From the NCBI GenBank assembly GCA_045590935.1, contig JAZNSA010000105.1, positions 1 to 13,075 on the forward strand: 13,075 nucleotides of DNA, given 5' to 3'. The notes below the pieces were generated by a model. The model made no database searches, had not been told where the DNA came from, and saw nothing but the letters and a program-made list of their open reading frames with translations. The stretch is from CAKSHP01 sp045590935 (GTDB taxonomy: Bacteria > Bacillota > Clostridia > UBA1381 > UMGS1253). The position numbers and the translations under genes are program-made. Positions 7,188 through 13,075 of this stretch are shown one piece after another. Each line of letters starts with the position of its first letter. Position 1 is the first letter of the stretch.

Positions 7188-8765
7188 TTGAATAAAATAT
7201 ATATTTTGGATTCAACCTTGCGTGATGGTATGCAATGCGAAGGAATTTCTTTTTCAGTTGAAGATAAAATAAAAATTTTAGAAGCCTTAGACAATATAGG
7301 AATAGACTATGTTGAAGCGGGAAACCCTGCCTCAAATCCAAAGGATATGGAGTTTTTCGAAAGAATAAAAACTCTTAAGCTGACTCACAGCAAGGTTGTC
7401 GCTTTTGGAAGTACAAGGCGTGTAGGCGTTTTGGCTAAAGACGATTCAATTCTAATCGCTCTTGCAAATTGCCCCGCAGAGTCGGTTGCAATTTTTGGAA
7501 AAGCGTGGAAGTTTCACGTTACTGACATACTTAAAACAACTCTAAAGGATAATTTGCAAATTATTTTCGACAGCGTTAAGTTTTTAAAAGACTCAGGCAA
7601 GGAGGTTTTCTTCGATGCGGAGCATTTCTTTGACGGATACAAAAACGACAGTGCTTACGCGCTTGAGTGTATAAAGGCAGCAGACGATGCAGGCGCAGAT
7701 TTTATTGTTTTATGCGATACTAACGGCTCTGCTTTTCCATTTGAAATCGAAAAAATCATCCGTGAGGTTTCAAAAAAGGTTAAAGCAAAAATCGCAATTC
7801 ACTGCCACAATGATGTCGGAATGGCGGTTGCAAGCTCAGTGTATGCCGCTTTAGGTGGTGCTCTTCAAATTCAAGGAACAATTAACGGAATTGGCGAGCG
7901 TTGCGGAAATGCAAACCTTTGCACGATTATCCCCAACCTTCAGCTCAAGCTTGGCTACGAGTGTCTTAAAGAAAACAAACTAGAGGAGCTGACAACTCTT
8001 TCGAGGTACGTTTCTGAAATTGCCAACATATCGCAAGACAAGCACCAGCCATACGTTGGCTCAAGTGCCTTTACTCACAAGGCGGGAACTCATGGCGACG
8101 GAGTTTTAAAAAATCCTGCAACGTTTGAACATATTTCGCCCGAGTCAGTCGGCAACAGCAGACGTATTTTAGTTAGCGAAATGAGTGGCAGAGCAAATAT
8201 TTTAAAGCATATAAGAAATGTTGACCCAACTATAGATAAGCACGACAAGAGAGCAACTCTTGTTATGGAAAAGCTTAAGGAGCTTGAGTTTGAGGGGTAT
8301 CAATTTGAGGGGGCTGAAAGCTCGCTTGAACTTTTGATTCGCCGTGTTCTTGGAAAGTACAAGCCGTTTTTCGACCTTAACCAGTTTAAGGTAATTATAA
8401 GCGAGCCGTCGGGCGAAGAAAAAAGCGCATCAGCACTTATAAAAATTCACGTTGGCGATACTGAGGAAATAACTGCGGCAGACGGCGAGGGTCCCGTAGA
8501 TGCGCTCGATAAGGCTTTAAGAAAGGCTTTGGAGCGTTTTTATCCGCAAATTTCTCAGGTTCGATTAACGGATTATAAGGTTCGTGTATTAGACAGTGCT
8601 CGTGCGGCAGAATCGCTGACAAGAGTTTTGGTTGAGTCATCAGACGGAATACATAAATGGAGCACGGTTGGCGTTTCACGAGATATAATTGAAGCAAGTT
8701 GGCGAGCTCTTGTTGACTCTGTTGAATATAAGTTTTTGTTAGACTCAAAAGCTACGGCAAAATAA
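7188..8765 (+). CDS. cimA: (R)-citramalate synthase
   Basis: Condenses pyruvate and acetyl-CoA to citramalate, the first step of the threonine-independent route to 2-oxobutanoate and isoleucine. The 525-residue protein fits the CimA branch (TIGR00977-like) of the LeuA/homocitrate-synthase family. Catalytic barrel: DSTLRDG (8-14), ISFSVEDK (20-27), FGSTRR (73-78), EHFFDGYK (145-152), LCDTNG (175-180), metal-binding HCHND (205-209) and NGIGERCGNANL (223-234). A linker with THKAGTHGDG follows, then the C-terminal LeuA-type allosteric domain (about 395-525), which in the family binds isoleucine. Family members usually read DTTLRDGxQGEG near residue 8; here it is DSTLRDGMQCEG. The start is TTG 7188, supported by AAGGAGGT (7171-7178) 9 nt upstream. 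No other branched-chain genes are in the window. Confidence 0.94.
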   Translation: MNKIYILDSTLRDGMQCEGISFSVEDKIKILEALDNIGIDYVEAGNPASNPKDMEFFERIKTLKLTHSKVVAFGSTRRVGVLAKDDSILIALANCPAESVAIFGKAWKFHVTDILKTTLKDNLQIIFDSVKFLKDSGKEVFFDAEHFFDGYKNDSAYALECIKAADDAGADFIVLCDTNGSAFPFEIEKIIREVSKKVKAKIAIHCHNDVGMAVASSVYAALGGALQIQGTINGIGERCGNANLCTIIPNLQLKLGYECLKENKLEELTTLSRYVSEIANISQDKHQPYVGSSAFTHKAGTHGDGVLKNPATFEHISPESVGNSRRILVSEMSGRANILKHIRNVDPTIDKHDKRATLVMEKLKELEFEGYQFEGAESSLELLIRRVLGKYKPFFDLNQFKVIISEPSGEEKSASALIKIHVGDTEEITAADGEGPVDALDKALRKALERFYPQISQVRLTDYKVRVLDSARAAESLTRVLVESSDGIHKWSTVGVSRDIIEASWRALVDSVEYKFLLDSKATAK

Positions 8766-8862
8766 TTTATACAAAATTACCAATCATTTTAAAAATATCG
8801 TTTAATTTATTGATTGTTTAACAATACAAAAAAGTTTTTTCATATTTTTTTCGTACAATATA

Positions 8863-8892
8863 AAAAAAGTTGAGTTTTTTTGCAACTTTTTT
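8863..8892 (+). terminator. A/T-rich hairpin after cimA, probable terminator
   Basis: A perfect 10-bp stem AAAAAAGTTG (8863-8872) / CAACTTTTTT (8883-8892) with a 10-nt T-rich loop, ending in six T. The GC core is only GTTG/CAAC, so it is a weak terminator for cimA and could work in both directions. Its right arm also forms part of the proposed sigma-factor promoter. The stretch 8766-8862 otherwise holds only AT-rich sequence and a 13-bp palindrome, ATTGTTTAACAAT (8813-8825), of unknown use. Confidence 0.6.
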
Positions 8893-8907
8893 GCGGTGAA
8901 AAACGTA
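8881..8907 (+). promoter_or_regulatory. Possible ECF-type autoregulated promoter
   Basis: TGCAAC (8881-8886), 17 nt, then CGTA (8904-8907). This matches the AAC...CGT pattern of promoters read by ECF sigma factors, which commonly drive their own genes. The start would be near 8912, just ahead of AAAGGGG (8917-8923) and the TTG start at 8932. The assignment is inference from pattern and position. Confidence 0.45.
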
Positions 8908-8916
8908 TTACTTATG

Positions 8917-8923
8917 AAAGGGG
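8917..8923 (+). promoter_or_regulatory. Ribosome binding site that decides the sigma-factor start
   Basis: AAAGGGG is 8 nt before TTG 8932. It would be inside the gene if the GTG at 8896 were used. Confidence 0.65.
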
Positions 8924-8931
8924 ATGTTTGT

Positions 8932-9408
8932 TTGCTTGACGAAAATGCAAAGCAAGAGCTTACATATAAGTATTTCGATATGATTTTTAAGCTTGCACTC
9001 GCTCAAACAAATGATAAACATCACGCTGAGGACGTATGTCAGGATGTGTTTTTAAAATTTCTAAGCTGTGATAAAAGCTTTGAGAGCGAAGAACATATAA
9101 AAGCGTGGCTTATTCGTGTTGCGATAAACGCTTCAAAAAGTATTTTTACATCCTCGTGGTTTAAAAAGACCACTCCCCTTTCGGAGGACATCGTTTTTGA
9201 AAACGATTATGACAGCGAGGTTTTCGATGCCGTCGGCTCTCTGCCTGAAAAATACAGAATTGTTATCCACTTATTCTACTATGAAGGATTTTCAATTTCA
9301 GAAATTGCAGGATATATCGGCGCAAATGAAAACACCGTAAAATCCCAATTGCATAGAGCAAGGGAAATTTTAAAAGATACATTAAATGATGTAAATGGAG
9401 GTTTTTAA
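8932..9408 (+). CDS. ECF-family RNA polymerase sigma factor
   Basis: Alternative sigma factor of about 158 residues directing RNA polymerase to a stress or envelope regulon. Region 2 is at about 10-75: TYKYFDMIFKLALAQTND, AEDVCQDVFLKF (32-43) and AWLIRVAINASKS (58-70). Region 4 is at about 100-155: SLPEKYRIVIHLFYYEGFS and the helix-turn-helix ISEIAGYIGANENTVKSQLHRARE (122-145). I chose TTG 8932 because AAAGGGG (8917-8923) sits 8 nt upstream and the protein then begins like other ECF factors. A GTG at 8896 in the same frame would add 12 residues but has no clear ribosome site and would lie upstream of the proposed transcription start. The TAA stop directly abuts the ATG of the next gene, which is probably its anti-sigma factor. 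The inducing signal is unknown. Confidence 0.92.
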   Translation: MLDENAKQELTYKYFDMIFKLALAQTNDKHHAEDVCQDVFLKFLSCDKSFESEEHIKAWLIRVAINASKSIFTSSWFKKTTPLSEDIVFENDYDSEVFDAVGSLPEKYRIVIHLFYYEGFSISEIAGYIGANENTVKSQLHRAREILKDTLNDVNGGF

Positions 9409-10392
9409 ATGTTTAAGGATGCATATAAGAATGCATTAAACAGCGTTTCACCGCGCGAAGGTATAATTGAAGAAATTATTGCAAAACATTCGGATTTGGA
9501 AAAAACAAAGAAAAAAAGCAACGTTAAAACCCCTGTATTTAAGCGGGTTTCCGTTTATGCGGCATCTATTGCGGCTCTTTTTGTTATTTCAACTGCATTT
9601 ATCGCATACCCTGTGATGCTAAAAAATCATAAGGAGCGTAGCGATATCGCCATATCTACTGCCCCACCCATTACAAATGGGTTTTCACAATCGGACTATG
9701 ATAAAACCGAAATTGAGGCAAACGCAAAAAACAAAGGTGCAAACAAAACAGAAGGCGAAAACCGAATTTCAAATGGTAATCCAAATGAAAAAATAGCTGA
9801 TGAAGCTCCAAATGTTGCACCTTCTGAAAATTACGAAATCGCCGATAGCGTAAGCGAGTCATCGAGTGTTTTAACTGACTCATCTGAGGTAAGCATAGCT
9901 TCGGATAAAGCTGCAGAAAACGTTGAAAATGTGCACAATTCGGCTGATAGTGTTTCTCCTGATACAGGACGTAAGAGTTTGCCTAAAAGTGAGCAGGCTT
10001 ATGAAAATGAGGCTAACGACTCAAGCGACGGTGGCAGATTGTTTTTAGATGCTCCTCCCGCTAATGAAAGCGCTAAAGCTTCGAGTGGCGGCGGTGGTGG
10101 TAGCTCTTCTGCAATAAAAGCGTTTGACTATAGTGCAATTGAGAAATCAGGAAAAAGCGTTATAAACAGCGGTTTTAAAAATGTTACCCCTATTAATTGT
10201 ACCTCTCGTCAAACGGCAGTTATGCTTGCAAAAAACGAGCTTTTATCCGACCTTGAATTAGGTGGAGTATATTTCGATTATGAGCAAAACGTATGGATGG
10301 TTACTTTTCTTGAAACATCAACTAATACCATTTTACAAAGAGTATTTTTAAATACAGACGGAATAACTCTTTTAATAACGCTTATGAAATAA
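9409..10392 (+). CDS. Single-pass membrane protein, probable anti-sigma factor
   Basis: Probable membrane-bound inhibitor of the ECF sigma factor encoded directly upstream. The 327 residues show: a charged cytoplasmic N-terminus (1-45), one membrane helix (about 46-70, within VSVYAASIAALFVISTAF), then a long low-complexity segment rich in Ser, Glu, Asn and Ala (about 75-235) ending in SGGGGGSSS (226-234), and a compact C-terminal domain (about 238-327). That domain has the pattern AVMLAKNEL ... GGVYFDYEQNVWMVTFLET ... RVFLNTDG, which resembles PepSY-like folds; this is a tentative reading. No zinc-finger HxxxCxxC anti-sigma motif is visible, so the role rests on gene order and topology. GGAGG (9397-9401) sits 7 nt before the ATG, which follows the sigma stop with no gap, implying coupling and roughly equal synthesis. 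Confidence 0.7.
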   Translation: MFKDAYKNALNSVSPREGIIEEIIAKHSDLEKTKKKSNVKTPVFKRVSVYAASIAALFVISTAFIAYPVMLKNHKERSDIAISTAPPITNGFSQSDYDKTEIEANAKNKGANKTEGENRISNGNPNEKIADEAPNVAPSENYEIADSVSESSSVLTDSSEVSIASDKAAENVENVHNSADSVSPDTGRKSLPKSEQAYENEANDSSDGGRLFLDAPPANESAKASSGGGGGSSSAIKAFDYSAIEKSGKSVINSGFKNVTPINCTSRQTAVMLAKNELLSDLELGGVYFDYEQNVWMVTFLETSTNTILQRVFLNTDGITLLITLMK

Positions 10393-10396
10393 GAAA

Positions 10397-10449
10397 TGAA
10401 CCGACCTCCCAATCGTTAGATTTTTGGTCTAACTTTTGGGGTCGGTTCA
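10397..10449. repeat. 53-bp TG...CA palindrome resembling fused IS3-family ends
   Basis: The first and last 10 bp are exact inverted copies (TGAACCGACC / GGTCGGTTCA). Inside, GTTAGA and TCTAAC form a second stem around a short loop. Each arm reads like an IS3/IS150-group terminal repeat (TGAACCGACCCCAAAAG then TTAGAC on the right arm read outward-in), with TG tips at the outer edges and AAA on both flanks as a possible 3-bp target duplication. No transposase is present. It begins 4 nt after the anti-sigma stop. It could instead be a strong RNA hairpin, but no T-tract follows on either strand. Confidence 0.5.
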
Positions 10450-10471
10450 AAAACGGGTGGTTATGTGTTTC

Positions 10472-10499
10472 GCACTTTGTGCTCAACTGCCTAAAGGCA
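10472..10499. repeat. Two small tandem hairpins in the convergent intergenic region
   Basis: GCAC-TTT-GTGC (10472-10482) and TGCC-TAAA-GGCA (10488-10499). They lie between the 53-bp palindrome and the bidirectional terminator. No gene is visible in this stretch; function unknown. Confidence 0.4.
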
Positions 10500-10506
10500 T
10501 TAAAAC

Positions 10507-10557
10507 AAAACAACCCCTTGTTTTATCCATTTTACAGGAAAAACAAGGGGTTGTTTT
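10507..10557. terminator. Bidirectional intrinsic terminator
   Basis: A perfect 18-bp inverted repeat, AAAACAACCCCTTGTTTT (10507-10524) and its complement (10540-10557), around a 15-nt loop. Both strands end in T-rich sequence (TTTTAATTTATTTT on plus, TTTTGTTTTAAT on minus). It sits between the plus-strand sigma/anti-sigma unit and the minus-strand permease operon and should stop transcription from both. Confidence 0.92.
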
Positions 10558-10581
10558 AATTTATTTTAGTGTTTCAGTTTA

Positions 10582-11487
10582 TTAACCCTTAACCGAACCT
10601 ACCATAATACCCTTAACAAAGAATTTTTGAACAAATGGGTATATAACCATCATTGGGATTACCGCAAGCATAATTGTTGCATAAATAACCGTTTCACTAC
10701 TTGTTCCGCCTAATACAGACGAGTCCATAGCTATTGTTGATTCACTGGCAGCCTGACGGTCAACAGTCAACTTCTTCAAGATAACCTGCAAAGGCATCTT
10801 TTCATTAGAAGAGAACAAAATTGAAGCCCACAAATATGCGTTCCACTTCTCAACGAAGTAGTACAAACCAACTGTCATAAGAGAAGGAACTGCCAACGGA
10901 AGATAGATTTTAAACAAAACTGTTAAATCGTTAGCCCCGTCCATTTTTGCAGATTCTTCAAGAGATTCCGAAATTGACTCAAAGTATGTACGAACCAAAA
11001 CAACATAGAAAGCAGATATAGCAAACGCTATCATAATACCAATTCTTGTATCCTTCAAACCAAGATTTACAAGATTCAAGTATGTAGGAATCATACCTGC
11101 ACTAAACCACATTGTTATAAGCATAATTGTTGTAAAGAACATACGTCCCTTTAATCTCTTTTTAGATAACGCATACGCACCTAAAACTGTAAGAATTAAG
11201 CTGATAATTGTACCAACACCTGCGTAAATAATTGTATTTCCGTAAGCCGTTACGATAATACCATCCATATACTCTATAGCTTCTTTATACGCTGCGAAAT
11301 TGAAAAGCTGTCCCTTCTCAAAAACAGGAAGAAGCATTGTTTTACCCTCTCCAACAGCAGTTGGGTCAGATAGCGAAGAAATCAATACAAACCATAGAGG
11401 ATATAATGTAACAATCATAATGAGAATCATTAGTATGACATTAAAAGCATCAAAAATAACTTCACCAACACTACGTTTAATTTTCAT
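10582..11487 (-). CDS. Carbohydrate ABC transporter permease, LplC/YtcP type
   Basis: Second inner-membrane channel subunit of a CUT1-type sugar (oligosaccharide or glycan fragment) importer. The 301-residue protein has six expected membrane segments; the first is at about 15-38. The loop that contacts the ATPase, the EAA motif, is EESAKMDGANDLTVL followed by IYLPL (178-198). The C-terminus YPFVQKFFVKGIMVGSVKG is characteristic of the YtcP/LplC group. AGGGGG lies about 9 nt before ATG 11487, and the gene follows the LplB-type permease by 18 nt, so they are co-transcribed and should form the heterodimeric channel. It is the last gene before the bidirectional terminator. Substrate cannot be told from sequence. 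Confidence 0.94.
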   Translation of the reverse strand: MKIKRSVGEVIFDAFNVILMILIMIVTLYPLWFVLISSLSDPTAVGEGKTMLLPVFEKGQLFNFAAYKEAIEYMDGIIVTAYGNTIIYAGVGTIISLILTVLGAYALSKKRLKGRMFFTTIMLITMWFSAGMIPTYLNLVNLGLKDTRIGIMIAFAISAFYVVLVRTYFESISESLEESAKMDGANDLTVLFKIYLPLAVPSLMTVGLYYFVEKWNAYLWASILFSSNEKMPLQVILKKLTVDRQAASESTIAMDSSVLGGTSSETVIYATIMLAVIPMMVIYPFVQKFFVKGIMVGSVKG

Positions 11488-11505
11488 TTTTTATATCCCC
11501 CTTTC

Positions 11506-12909
11506 TTACCACAATCCAACGTCGCCGACTTTACGAGAAACCAGGTTAGACGTTGATACCAATATTAATGAAATAATAGCGTTAAACAAGGACACTGCCG
11601 TTGAAAGACTGTAGTTTGTAGCCGTGCCGCTTGAACCTGGCGCAATACCTATACGATAAACGTATGAAGAAATAACGTCGGCTGTTTCGTATGTAGACGG
11701 ACGATAAAGCAAGATAATTGTTTCATATCCTACATTTAGCATACTTCCCAAACGCATAATAAGCATAATTGCTATTGTTGGCATAATGCTTGGAATTGTA
11801 ATATGGATAAGCTGCTTCCATCTTCCCGCACCATCGATGTGCGCCGCCTCGTAAAGCTCCTGGTCAACGCCTGCAAGCGCAGATGTGAAGATAATTGAGC
11901 CAAATCCTGTATCCTGCCATATTACCATTAATACGTAAACCCATCTGAACAAAGCGGGATTACCTAAATGGTCTGTCGTTGTTTCTGCGCCTGTTACTGC
12001 AGTAATAATAGTATTTATCAAGCCCGAAGGTGCAAGGAAGTTAGTAACAAGACCTGCAACAACAACTGACGAGATAAAGTGCGGCAAATAAGAAACCGTC
12101 TGCGTACAAGTTTTAAACAACTTTGAGCGAAGCTCGTTTAGCAAAAGTGCAAAAACGATAGGCAATGGGAATCCCAAAATCAAGCTCATCAAATTGATAA
12201 CAATTGTATTTCTGAAAAGACGATACGCCTGGTCGCTTGCCAAGAATAGTTTGAAGTGCATAAACGGGTCTTTTCCAACTTCCCAAAGGAAAGGAGCTTC
12301 CAAAGGACGGAAGGTTTTTCTCTCACGGAAAGCAAGAGTTAATCCGTACATTGGGGCATAAAGGAAAACCAAATACCACGCAACAAACGGAACAAGCATC
12401 AAGTACAAGTACTTGTCTCTCCAAATTGCAGCCCAAGTTTTCTTTGCTTTCTTTCTTTTGAAAATCTGTGCCGAAGAAGAAGTAGCTTTCTCGTACGCCT
12501 CAAATTTCACACGCTCTGCTTCCTTTAAATCAAGAAGGGCATTGTGCTTCTTTTCTTTTGCTTTCATCAAGGCAACCTTGCGGTCAAACGGCTCCATAGT
12601 TGCAGCTTTTGCAACATCTTCGCTGTAAGCTTCGCTGATTTCCTTTTTCTTAGCAGGTAATGCATTCTTGAATTCCTCAAGCTCGGATTTCAAAGCAGCA
12701 ACAGTTTGCGGGTCTGTTTCAGGCTTGGCTGTCCATTCAGCCATATCTTCAACATACTTCGCCTTCGCAGCAATAAGCTGTTCTTCAAGAGCTTGCTTCT
12801 GCGCAGCAGCATCCAAACCCGACTTTGCCATATTAGCTTTCATTTCTTTTGTAATTTTCGGCTTTGTCGGTGGCTCAAAAATGCCTTGCTTTTTTGTCAC
12901 ATTAGACAT
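11506..12909 (-). CDS. Sugar ABC transporter permease, LplB type, with long N-terminal coiled-coil-like extension
   Basis: First channel subunit of the sugar importer. Of 467 residues, about 160-467 are the normal permease: membrane segments begin at KYLYLMLVPFVAWYLVFLY (166-184), and the EAA loop is EAAHIDGAGRWKQL then ITIP (354-373). The end SNLVSRKVGDVGLW is typical of LplB-type proteins. Residues 1-150 are an extra hydrophilic segment, rich in Lys, Glu and Ala with heptad-like stretches (about 35-140), predicted cytoplasmic. Family members are usually about 300-330 residues. ATG 12909 is backed by AGGAGG 7 nt upstream. A GTG at 12510 (residue 134), with AAAGGA about 10 nt before it, would give a near-normal 334-residue protein and could be an alternative start. 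Confidence 0.9.
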   Translation of the reverse strand: MSNVTKKQGIFEPPTKPKITKEMKANMAKSGLDAAAQKQALEEQLIAAKAKYVEDMAEWTAKPETDPQTVAALKSELEEFKNALPAKKKEISEAYSEDVAKAATMEPFDRKVALMKAKEKKHNALLDLKEAERVKFEAYEKATSSSAQIFKRKKAKKTWAAIWRDKYLYLMLVPFVAWYLVFLYAPMYGLTLAFRERKTFRPLEAPFLWEVGKDPFMHFKLFLASDQAYRLFRNTIVINLMSLILGFPLPIVFALLLNELRSKLFKTCTQTVSYLPHFISSVVVAGLVTNFLAPSGLINTIITAVTGAETTTDHLGNPALFRWVYVLMVIWQDTGFGSIIFTSALAGVDQELYEAAHIDGAGRWKQLIHITIPSIMPTIAIMLIMRLGSMLNVGYETIILLYRPSTYETADVISSYVYRIGIAPGSSGTATNYSLSTAVSLFNAIISLILVSTSNLVSRKVGDVGLW

Positions 12910-12914
12910 GTGAA

Positions 12915-12921
12915 CTCCTCC
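12915..12921 (-). promoter_or_regulatory. Strong ribosome binding site of the extended permease
   Basis: The minus strand reads AAGGAGGAG about 7 nt before ATG 12909. Its strength supports translation of the full-length protein with the N-terminal extension. Confidence 0.75.
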
Positions 12922-12950
12922 TTTTTCTTTTTATTACTTTTTATTTAGTT

Positions 12951-13046
12951 TTTTCGACATCCGATTTGCACCATTGTAACGCAAAAATGTCTTAAAAATG
13001 TACCAACAACATTTTTCAATTAAAACTATAACATATTTTTCGACAT
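12951..13046. repeat. Repeat elements in the permease leader and promoter
   Basis: On the minus strand ATGTCGAAAAA occurs twice: once between the -35 and -10 boxes (13046-13036) and once in the leader (12961-12951). On the plus strand AAAAATGT occurs at 12983-12990 and 12994-13001 (11 bp apart), and its inverse ACATTTTT at 13009-13016, giving an 8-bp inverted repeat with a 7-nt loop right after the expected start. These may be operator sites or a 5' hairpin; the regulator is unknown. Confidence 0.45.
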
Positions 13047-13053
13047 TTGTAAA
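13025..13053 (-). promoter_or_regulatory. SigA-type promoter of the permease operon
   Basis: On the minus strand, TTTACA (13053-13048), 17-nt spacer, TATAGT (13030-13025), with TG one base before the -10. The start would be near 13018, giving a leader of about 110 nt. It implies the two permeases can be transcribed independently of whatever lies to the right of the window. Confidence 0.72.
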
Positions 13054-13075
13054 CTACCAGTTGTTTGAAAATGCG

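Noticed and set aside
8828..8840. AAAAAAG/TTTTTT self-complementary run after cimA
   Set aside because: No loop space and only A-T pairs; the hairpin at 8863-8892 is the better terminator.
10450..10506. Ends of an IS200/IS605 element suggested by the two small hairpins
   Set aside because: Stems are only 4-5 bp, there is no tnpA or tnpB nearby and no matching second end, so the claim cannot be supported.

Overview
The window is AT-rich chromosomal DNA from a low-GC Firmicute, most likely a Clostridia-class (gut-type) anaerobe. The reasons are the strong AGGAGG-type ribosome binding sites, GTG and TTG starts, A/T-ending codons, the radical-SAM/PDZ/DUF512 gene next to der-plsY-gpsA (a typical Clostridia order), a CimA-type citramalate synthase, and LplB/YtcP-type sugar permeases. 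The species cannot be named from the sequence. There is no tRNA, rRNA, CRISPR array or intact mobile element.

Left block (1-5224, minus strand): one tightly packed operon read right to left: an AraC-family regulator with a cupin sensor domain, a PDZ/radical-SAM/DUF512 protein, the ribosome-assembly GTPase Der, the acyl-phosphate:glycerol-3-phosphate acyltransferase PlsY, and glycerol-3-phosphate dehydrogenase GpsA (cut by the window's left edge). Gaps between genes are 1-21 nt. A well-formed extended -10 promoter lies at 5196-5224, with repeated AAACTG half-sites over and just downstream of it, so the AraC protein probably controls its own operon. PlsY and GpsA act together in phospholipid synthesis: GpsA makes glycerol-3-phosphate and PlsY acylates it.

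Middle (5339-8892, plus strand): a divergent promoter drives a RodA/FtsW-type peptidoglycan polymerase, closed by a good intrinsic terminator. Then comes a two-gene unit, a YbaK/EbsC-type tRNA editing deacylase and (R)-citramalate synthase (isoleucine pathway), with the second gene's ribosome binding site overlapping the first gene's stop. A hairpin follows.

ECF sigma unit (8881-10392, plus strand): an extracytoplasmic-function sigma factor with a probable autoregulated ECF promoter, followed without gap by a single-pass membrane protein that is probably its anti-sigma factor. The latter has a long low-complexity outer linker and a small C-terminal domain I cannot name with certainty. Behind it are a 53-bp TG...CA palindrome resembling fused IS3-family ends, two small hairpins, and a strong bidirectional terminator shared with the converging operon.

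Right block (10582-13053, minus strand): two permease subunits of a carbohydrate ABC importer of the LplB/YtcP type, with their own extended -10 promoter and repeat elements in the leader. Neither a solute-binding protein nor an ATPase is in the window. The first permease carries an unusual charged, probably coiled-coil N-terminal extension of about 150 residues.

The best leads are the extended permease, the AraC regulator heading a housekeeping operon with its operator-like repeats, the sigma/anti-sigma pair, and the IS3-like mini-palindrome. I see no clear-cut new multi-gene system.
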